DNA from: Duganella sp. OV510
Lineage (GTDB): Bacteria > Pseudomonadota > Gammaproteobacteria > Burkholderiales > Burkholderiaceae_D
Length of the DNA stretch: 64,000 nucleotides
Direction: 5' to 3'
Assembly (NCBI RefSeq): GCF_900100205.1
Contig: NZ_FNEQ01000010.1
Coordinates: forward strand, 124,001-188,000
How positions within the stretch are numbered: the first letter of the stretch is position 1; every line of letters begins with the position of its first letter. The notes under the pieces were generated by a model. It was given only the letters and a program-made list of their open reading frames with translations, did no database searches and had not been told where the DNA came from. A program made the position numbers and the translations under genes. Positions 59,161 to 64,000 of this stretch are shown here, piece by piece.

Positions 59161-62100
59161 TCAACCGGAAGCGGCCGGGACCTGATGCCCCGGCCGATCC
59201 GCCTCGCCATCCATCAGTTCCACCCGGTTGCGGCCACCGCGCTTGGCGCAGTACAAAGCCTGATCGGCGCGGCTCAGCGCCGGATCGCCACCCGCACTCT
59301 TCCCACCCATGACGGCCACGCCGATGCTGACGGTAATGTGCAGCGTGACGCCCTCCTCCAGCAGCATCGGTTTCTGCTCCACCCGCTGCCGCAGGCGCTC
59401 GGCAAATACCGCCGCCGCTGCCAGGTCCGTCCCCGGCAGCAGGATCGCAAACTCCTCGCCGCCGACGCGGCCTGGCATGTCGATCTTGCGCTGGCTGTCG
59501 CGCATCAGCTGCGCCAGCTGGCGCAGCACGGTGTCGCCGGCCGCGTGGCCATATTCATCGTTGATGCGCTTGAAATGATCGATATCCAGCAACAGCACCG
59601 CCGCGCAGGCGCCGATGTCGCGTTGCAGGCGGCCCTGTTCATCCTCCAGCCGACCCATGAACTCGCGCCGGTTCGGCAGCCCGGTGAGGAAGTCGGTGGT
59701 AGCGAACACGCGCAACTCGTCGTCCATGCGCCGGCGTTCGGTGATGTCCAGCGTGGAGACGATGACGAAGTCCAGGCTGTGCGTATGACCCGGCATCACC
59801 AGCAAGGTCAATTCATTCAGTCGCGCCACGCCGTCGAGCCGCTCGAAGCTGCCCTCGCAGGCAAAGAAGTGCCGTCCCTGCGCCAGCGCCGTCACTGCGC
59901 GCGCGAAATTCGGCATGGCGGCGGCGTCGAAGTTTTGCGCCAGCGTCAGTTCGCCGACATTCTTGCGGCCGTGCGGCGCTGCCACCTGTTCCAGCGCGGC
60001 GGCGTTGACATCGACGATGCGCACCAGCGATGCCAATCGCCGCAGCTGACTCGGATTCGCCTGCAGGTAGGCCGCCAGGTCGTCGATGCCGGACAACTCC
60101 AGTTCAGCCAGCGCGCCACGCACCGCCGACCAGTCCTGCTCCCACAGCGCCACTGGCGCGTGATCGTACAGGCTGCGGAAGCGCGCTTCGCCGACCCGCA
60201 GCGCCACCGCCGCCTGCGCCTGCTCGATCGCAATACCGGCCAGCCGCGCGCCCTGCTCGATCAACGCGATATTCGCCAGGCTGGGCAAGCGTGCCTCGTG
60301 GTGGTAGATCGCAAATGTACCAAGCACCGCGCCGCTGGTGCTGATGATCGGATCGGACCAGCACGAACCTAGCCGCGCCTGCAAGGCCAGGTCGCGATAC
60401 TCCGCCCACGATGGCGCGCTGCGGATATCTTCGACGATCACGCGGCCACGCGTCAGCACCGCCTGGCCGCACGCGCCCAGGCCGGAACAAATCGACTTGC
60501 CATGCATGGCGGCGTTGAAGAAGCCCGGCAGGCTGGGCGCGGCGCCGACCAGCAGATGTTCACCGCTTTCGTCCAGCAGCAGGATGCTGCATAACATGTC
60601 CTCGTTAGCCGCCTCCACACCCAGCACCACGCTTTCCAGGATGGTTTGCAGCGGCGCGCCCGTTGCCAGCAGTTCCAGCACATGGCGGCGCGTCTGCTCA
60701 CGCTGTTCGATGTGCGTGCGTTCGGTGATGTCGCGAAACGACCAGATGCGCGCCGGCTCGCTGCCCAGCAGCAGGCCGCGCGTGTGCTTCTCGATCACCC
60801 GGCCATCCTTCAGGTGCAGCACTTCGCTCTGTTCTTCCTGCACGGCGCCCTCCAGCTGCGGACCGCAATCCGGATGGTGCAGCTGTCCGCACATATGGTT
60901 CATCAACACCGCGCCGTCGCTTTGCCAGTCGAGGTATTCCGGCACATTCCACAATTCGCGGAAGCGGCGATTCGAGTTGAGCACCGAGCCTTTCAGGTTG
61001 TCGACCAGGATGCCGTCGATGGTGGAATCCAGAATGCTGCGCAACATGGCCTGGCTGCGCTGCGCACTGTCGGCCAGTACCATCAGCGTGTTCTGGCCTT
61101 CCTTCAATTCCGCCGCCAGGGCGCGGCTGCGCTGCAAACCTTCGCGCGCACGTACGCGGCCGCGCGCCAGCAACCACGTAAGCCACGCCAGCAGCACGCT
61201 CAACGCAAACCCGGACCAGGCAATCTGCTGCGCCTTGTCGTTGCGCAGCGGCGCTCCGCCAGGCAGCAGGGAGATGCGCAGCGTCCAGCGGTGATTGGCG
61301 ATGCTGATCTGTTGCCGCGTCGAGCGCAGATGATCGCCTGCATCGGGCACGCTGTCGTACATCAGCGCATCGTGCTCGATGGCGTCGCCATCGTAGATCT
61401 CCACATCCAGCGCGGCGGCGCGCGGGCCGCCCAGCCCCGCCATCAGGTCGCCGGTGCGGAACGGCGCATAGACCCAGCCACGAATGGCCGCGCGGCGCTG
61501 CGCCAGCGTGGCGATCGGTTGCGGATGGTTGAACACCGGCAGCACCACCAGGAAGCCCGCCTGCACCGGCTCTCCCGCTTCCTGCACCAGGCGGATTTTC
61601 GCGCTCATGGCCGGCTGGCCTGAATCGCGCGCCTGTTCCAGCGCGCTGCGGCGGTGCGTTTCCGACGCGGTATCGTAGCCGAAGGCGCGGCGATTGTTGT
61701 CGTTGAACGGTTCGAGGTAGACGATGGGCGCATACCATGCCCGTTCGCCATCCGGTGCAATGCGGTAGTCGGGGAAGCCCTGGCGTCGCACTGCCGCTTC
61801 ATGCGCCGCGCGCTGGTCCTTGCCGACCATCTGCATGAAGCCGACGCCGTGCACGCCGGGGAAGTGACGGTTCAGGTCCTGGCCGGTGAGATAGGTGCTG
61901 AACTCGTCGCGGTCAACCAGCTGCGAACTGGCGAACAGCCCCTGCACGCCATACAGCACCTGCACATAGGTCTGCATGCGCTGATCGAGATTATTGACCA
62001 GTTCCCGCACGCGGCCTTCAAAGTCGGCCCGCACATCGTGCTCGGCGTCGACATTGGCGCCATGCCACAGGGCTGCGGTAACGCCCAGGCAGCCGGTCAA

Positions 62101-62175
62101 CACCAGCACTGGCAGGATGCCCGGTGAGAGCAGATCCTGCAGGCGGCGCAGCCGTGCCGGGGCGCGGGCGGGCAT
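59161..62175 (-). CDS. CHASE-PAS-GAF-GGDEF diguanylate cyclase
   Basis: A 1004-residue membrane cyclase. A first helix (residues about 17-38) precedes a periplasmic CHASE domain (ELVNNLDQRMQTYVQVLYGVQGLF, DLNRHFPGVHGVGFM). A second helix near 318-338 leads into a PAS domain (LDSTIDGILVDNLKGSVLNSNRRFRELW), a GAF domain and a further PAS-like part. The GGDEF site is GGEEF at 905-909 with the inhibitory RKID five residues before it, so feedback inhibition should work. It makes c-di-GMP in response to an extracellular ligand. The ATG follows the queC TAA without a gap. Confidence 0.92.
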   Translation of the reverse strand: MPARAPARLRRLQDLLSPGILPVLVLTGCLGVTAALWHGANVDAEHDVRADFEGRVRELVNNLDQRMQTYVQVLYGVQGLFASSQLVDRDEFSTYLTGQDLNRHFPGVHGVGFMQMVGKDQRAAHEAAVRRQGFPDYRIAPDGERAWYAPIVYLEPFNDNNRRAFGYDTASETHRRSALEQARDSGQPAMSAKIRLVQEAGEPVQAGFLVVLPVFNHPQPIATLAQRRAAIRGWVYAPFRTGDLMAGLGGPRAAALDVEIYDGDAIEHDALMYDSVPDAGDHLRSTRQQISIANHRWTLRISLLPGGAPLRNDKAQQIAWSGFALSVLLAWLTWLLARGRVRAREGLQRSRALAAELKEGQNTLMVLADSAQRSQAMLRSILDSTIDGILVDNLKGSVLNSNRRFRELWNVPEYLDWQSDGAVLMNHMCGQLHHPDCGPQLEGAVQEEQSEVLHLKDGRVIEKHTRGLLLGSEPARIWSFRDITERTHIEQREQTRRHVLELLATGAPLQTILESVVLGVEAANEDMLCSILLLDESGEHLLVGAAPSLPGFFNAAMHGKSICSGLGACGQAVLTRGRVIVEDIRSAPSWAEYRDLALQARLGSCWSDPIISTSGAVLGTFAIYHHEARLPSLANIALIEQGARLAGIAIEQAQAAVALRVGEARFRSLYDHAPVALWEQDWSAVRGALAELELSGIDDLAAYLQANPSQLRRLASLVRIVDVNAAALEQVAAPHGRKNVGELTLAQNFDAAAMPNFARAVTALAQGRHFFACEGSFERLDGVARLNELTLLVMPGHTHSLDFVIVSTLDITERRRMDDELRVFATTDFLTGLPNRREFMGRLEDEQGRLQRDIGACAAVLLLDIDHFKRINDEYGHAAGDTVLRQLAQLMRDSQRKIDMPGRVGGEEFAILLPGTDLAAAAVFAERLRQRVEQKPMLLEEGVTLHITVSIGVAVMGGKSAGGDPALSRADQALYCAKRGGRNRVELMDGEADRPGHQVPAASG

Positions 62176-62883
62176 TTACACCTCGGCGCCCACAAACTGA
62201 TGGTAACCCCGCGCGCGCAGGGCGCACGCCGGGCAGGTGCCGCAGCCGTAGCCCCAATCGTGCAGCGCGCCGCGCTCGCCCAGGTAGCAGGTGTGGGTGC
62301 CGCTGCGGATCAGGTCCACCAGCACCTGGCCGCCGAGTTCCTCAGCCAGTTCCCAGGTCTGTTTTTTATCGCGCCACATCAGCGGCGTTTCCAGCTTGAT
62401 GCGGGTGTCCATGCCGAGATTGAGCGCCACCTGCAGCGCCTTCATGGTGTCGTCGCGGCAGTCCGGATAACCAGAGAAATCGGTTTCACACATGCCGCCC
62501 ACCAGCACCGTCAGGCCACGGCGATAAGCCACGGTGGCGGCCACCGTCATGAACAGCAGGTTGCGGCCGGGGACAAAGGTGTTCGGCAGGCCGTTGGCTT
62601 GCGTTTCAATCGCAATGTCATGGGTCATCGCGGTTTGCGAAATGGCCGAGATCAGCGACAGGTCGATCATGTGGTCTTCGCCCAGCCTGGCGTCCCACCC
62701 GGCGGAATGGGCGCGCAGGCTTTGCAGCAGTTGCGGCCGCACCGTCAGCTCGACGGCGTGGCGCTGGCCGTAATCGAAACCAATGGTTTCAACCCGTGCG
62801 TAGTTTTTCAGCGCCCAGGCGAGGCAGGTAGTGGAGTCCTGGCCTCCGCTAAACAGGACCAGGGCGGAATCGGTAGGCAGCAT
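62176..62883 (-). CDS. queC: 7-cyano-7-deazaguanine synthase QueC
   Basis: A 235-residue QueC from ATG 62883 (AAGAACT upstream). The PP-loop ATP-binding motif FSGGQDSTT is near the N-terminus, the central NTFVPGRNLLFMT and GGMCETDFSGYPDCRD match the family, and the zinc cysteines are in CGTCPACALR. It converts 7-carboxy-7-deazaguanine to preQ0 in queuosine synthesis. Its stop abuts the ATG of the diguanylate cyclase (TAAATG), so the two are probably translationally coupled. Confidence 0.93.
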   Translation of the reverse strand: MLPTDSALVLFSGGQDSTTCLAWALKNYARVETIGFDYGQRHAVELTVRPQLLQSLRAHSAGWDARLGEDHMIDLSLISAISQTAMTHDIAIETQANGLPNTFVPGRNLLFMTVAATVAYRRGLTVLVGGMCETDFSGYPDCRDDTMKALQVALNLGMDTRIKLETPLMWRDKKQTWELAEELGGQVLVDLIRSGTHTCYLGERGALHDWGYGCGTCPACALRARGYHQFVGAEV

Positions 62884-62973
62884 AGTTCTTTCCAGATGAA
62901 GCAATATTATAAGTACGCCATGTTTCAGGGCAATCCGGTAACATGCGGTATAGCGCAAACCTTATGGAGTCTC

Positions 62974-64000
62974 ATGTTACCGGCATCGCCAGCAAAAAAA
63001 CGGACAGGATCACGAATTTTGGCACAAGTTGTGACAAAAGGGTCCGTCGGCCTCGTTGCGGCCGTGTTGACCATGGTGGCGCAGGCGGCGGAAGGTCTGA
63101 AATACGAGGTACGCATCGATGCGCCAAACGATGTGCGCGAGCTGTTGCAGGATAATCTGGACCTGGTGCGTTTTCGCGGCAATGACCGCATCGACCGCGA
63201 GCAGCTGCAACGGCTGGTGCGCGTAGCGCCGGAACAGATCCGCACGCTGGTCGCTACCGATGGTTACTATTCGCCGCAGGTCAGCGCCACGCTGGATCGC
63301 GAGTCGTCGGACACGCCGGTGGTGCAGGTCAAGGTGACGCCGGGCGACCCTGTGCGCGTCGGTGAGATCGACCTGTCCTTGCAAGGCTTCGCGCCCAATC
63401 CCGAACAGCCGGCGGACAAGCAGTTCGATGTCAACACACTCAAGGCTGGATGGCCGCTGAAGAAGGGCGAGGTATTCCGCCAGAACGAATGGGAATCGGC
63501 CAAGCGCTCGATCCTGCGCTCGGTGGTGCAGACGCGCTATCCGCGCGCACAGCTGGTGGAGAGTCAGGCGACCGTCGATCCGGAGCAGCACCTGGCTCAG
63601 CTGCGGGTGGTGATCGACAGCGGCCCGGAGATGCGCTTCGGCGAGCTGCGCATCGAGGGGCTGAAGCGCTATCCGGATAAGGTGGTGCGCAACCTGAACC
63701 AGATCCATCCTGGCGATTACTACAGCGAGGCGGCGCTGCAATCCTATCAATCGCGCCTGCAGGACACCGGCTACTTCGCCAGCGTGGAAGTCAGCGCCGA
63801 CACCAGCGCCATCCTCAACGAACAACTGGACGCCGCCGCCATGACGCCGGAGCAGAACGCCGCCGCGTCGATGGCGCCACTGCCCTTGCTGGTGCGCGTG
63901 GTGGAAAACAAGCGCAAGAACGTCAGCGCCGGTGTCGGTTATTCAACCAATACCGGCAACCGCGCCTCGCTGACGTATGACGACCTGTCGGTGTTCGGCC
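62974..64000 (+). CDS. tamA: Autotransporter assembly factor TamA, 5' part
   Basis: An ORF of at least 342 codons, open through the right edge, so the barrel end lies outside the window. It starts at ATG 62974 behind GGAG with a basic n-region (MLPASPAKKRTGSRIL) and a hydrophobic core (VGLVAAVLTMVAQAAE). Three POTRA domains follow, with KYEVRIDAPNDVRELLQDNL, TPGDPVRVGEIDLSL, SGPEMRFGELRIEGLKRYP and LNQIHPGDYYSEAALQSYQSRL. The barrel begins NVSAGVGYSTNTGNRASLTY. With TamB it inserts autotransporters and other outer-membrane proteins. It is divergent from queC. Confidence 0.85.
   Translation, partial: MLPASPAKKRTGSRILAQVVTKGSVGLVAAVLTMVAQAAEGLKYEVRIDAPNDVRELLQDNLDLVRFRGNDRIDREQLQRLVRVAPEQIRTLVATDGYYSPQVSATLDRESSDTPVVQVKVTPGDPVRVGEIDLSLQGFAPNPEQPADKQFDVNTLKAGWPLKKGEVFRQNEWESAKRSILRSVVQTRYPRAQLVESQATVDPEQHLAQLRVVIDSGPEMRFGELRIEGLKRYPDKVVRNLNQIHPGDYYSEAALQSYQSRLQDTGYFASVEVSADTSAILNEQLDAAAMTPEQNAAASMAPLPLLVRVVENKRKNVSAGVGYSTNTGNRASLTYDDLSVFG

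Overview
The window is a densely packed, visibly GC-rich bacterial chromosome segment. Its gene content points to a free-living betaproteobacterium of the Oxalobacteraceae (Massilia/Duganella/Janthinobacterium-like). Indicators are Burkholderiales-type trimeric porin, two TonB-dependent receptors of the large plug-rich kind, tryptophan-halogenase/SapC clusters, many c-di-GMP proteins, PsiF and head-GIN proteins, and a DUF3369 HD-GYP regulator. The genus is an inference. No tRNA, rRNA, CRISPR array or prophage was seen.

Layout. 1-3.9 kb: tryptophan halogenase (cut by the left edge), SapC-like protein, JmjC/cupin protein, second tryptophan halogenase. 3.9-14.5 kb: regulators and small metabolic units: AraC; LysR followed by an exported amidohydrolase, an alginate-export-type barrel and a LuxR regulator; an ArsR repressor with a quinone oxidoreductase and an ABM monooxygenase; LysR divergent from an SDR; a MOSC-ATL fusion; a periplasmic Cu/Zn superoxide dismutase. 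14.6-22.3 kb: PsiF, a soluble sensor-CheW protein behind a sigma-54 promoter, two head-GIN proteins flanking a membrane PAS-GGDEF-EAL protein, MazG-like pyrophosphohydrolase and an HPF/RaiA ribosome hibernation factor. 22.5-28.6 kb (minus): exported HGGxW hydrolase, then a four-gene operon of Tat-exported FAD amine oxidase, cytochrome c, exported RidA and TonB receptor. 28.6-30.9 kb: an orphan TnsB-like transposase with a damaged catalytic triad and a coupled 45-residue ORF. 31-48.7 kb: DEAD-box helicase, hydrolases, M28 peptidase, MshQ-like surface protein, thioesterase, PhoX behind a Pho box, MFS/LysR pair, PQQ-type sugar dehydrogenase, GNAT/XRE-cupin pair. 48.9-64 kb: HD-GYP response regulator, a second TonB receptor with an exported SAM hydroxide adenosyltransferase under an RNA hairpin that buries the ribosome binding site, GAF histidine kinase, porin, CHASE-GGDEF cyclase, QueC and the start of TamA.

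Common themes are nutrient scavenging at the outer membrane (two TonB receptors, each with its own exported enzymes), c-di-GMP signalling (one dual-domain protein, one cyclase, one HD-GYP phosphodiesterase), and compact regulation. Two repressor genes appear to start at or within a base of the promoter-predicted +1 (leaderless mRNAs), with operators inside or on the promoter. Three convergent gene pairs share a four-base CTAA/CTAG in which both stop codons overlap.

The strongest candidates for undescribed biology are the exported amine oxidase/cytochrome c/RidA/TonB operon, the hairpin-controlled TonB receptor/SAM-hydrolase operon, the leaderless ArsR and XRE circuits, and the probable domesticated TnsB with its small partner ORF. 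All boundaries and functions come from reading the sequence; nothing was searched against a database.
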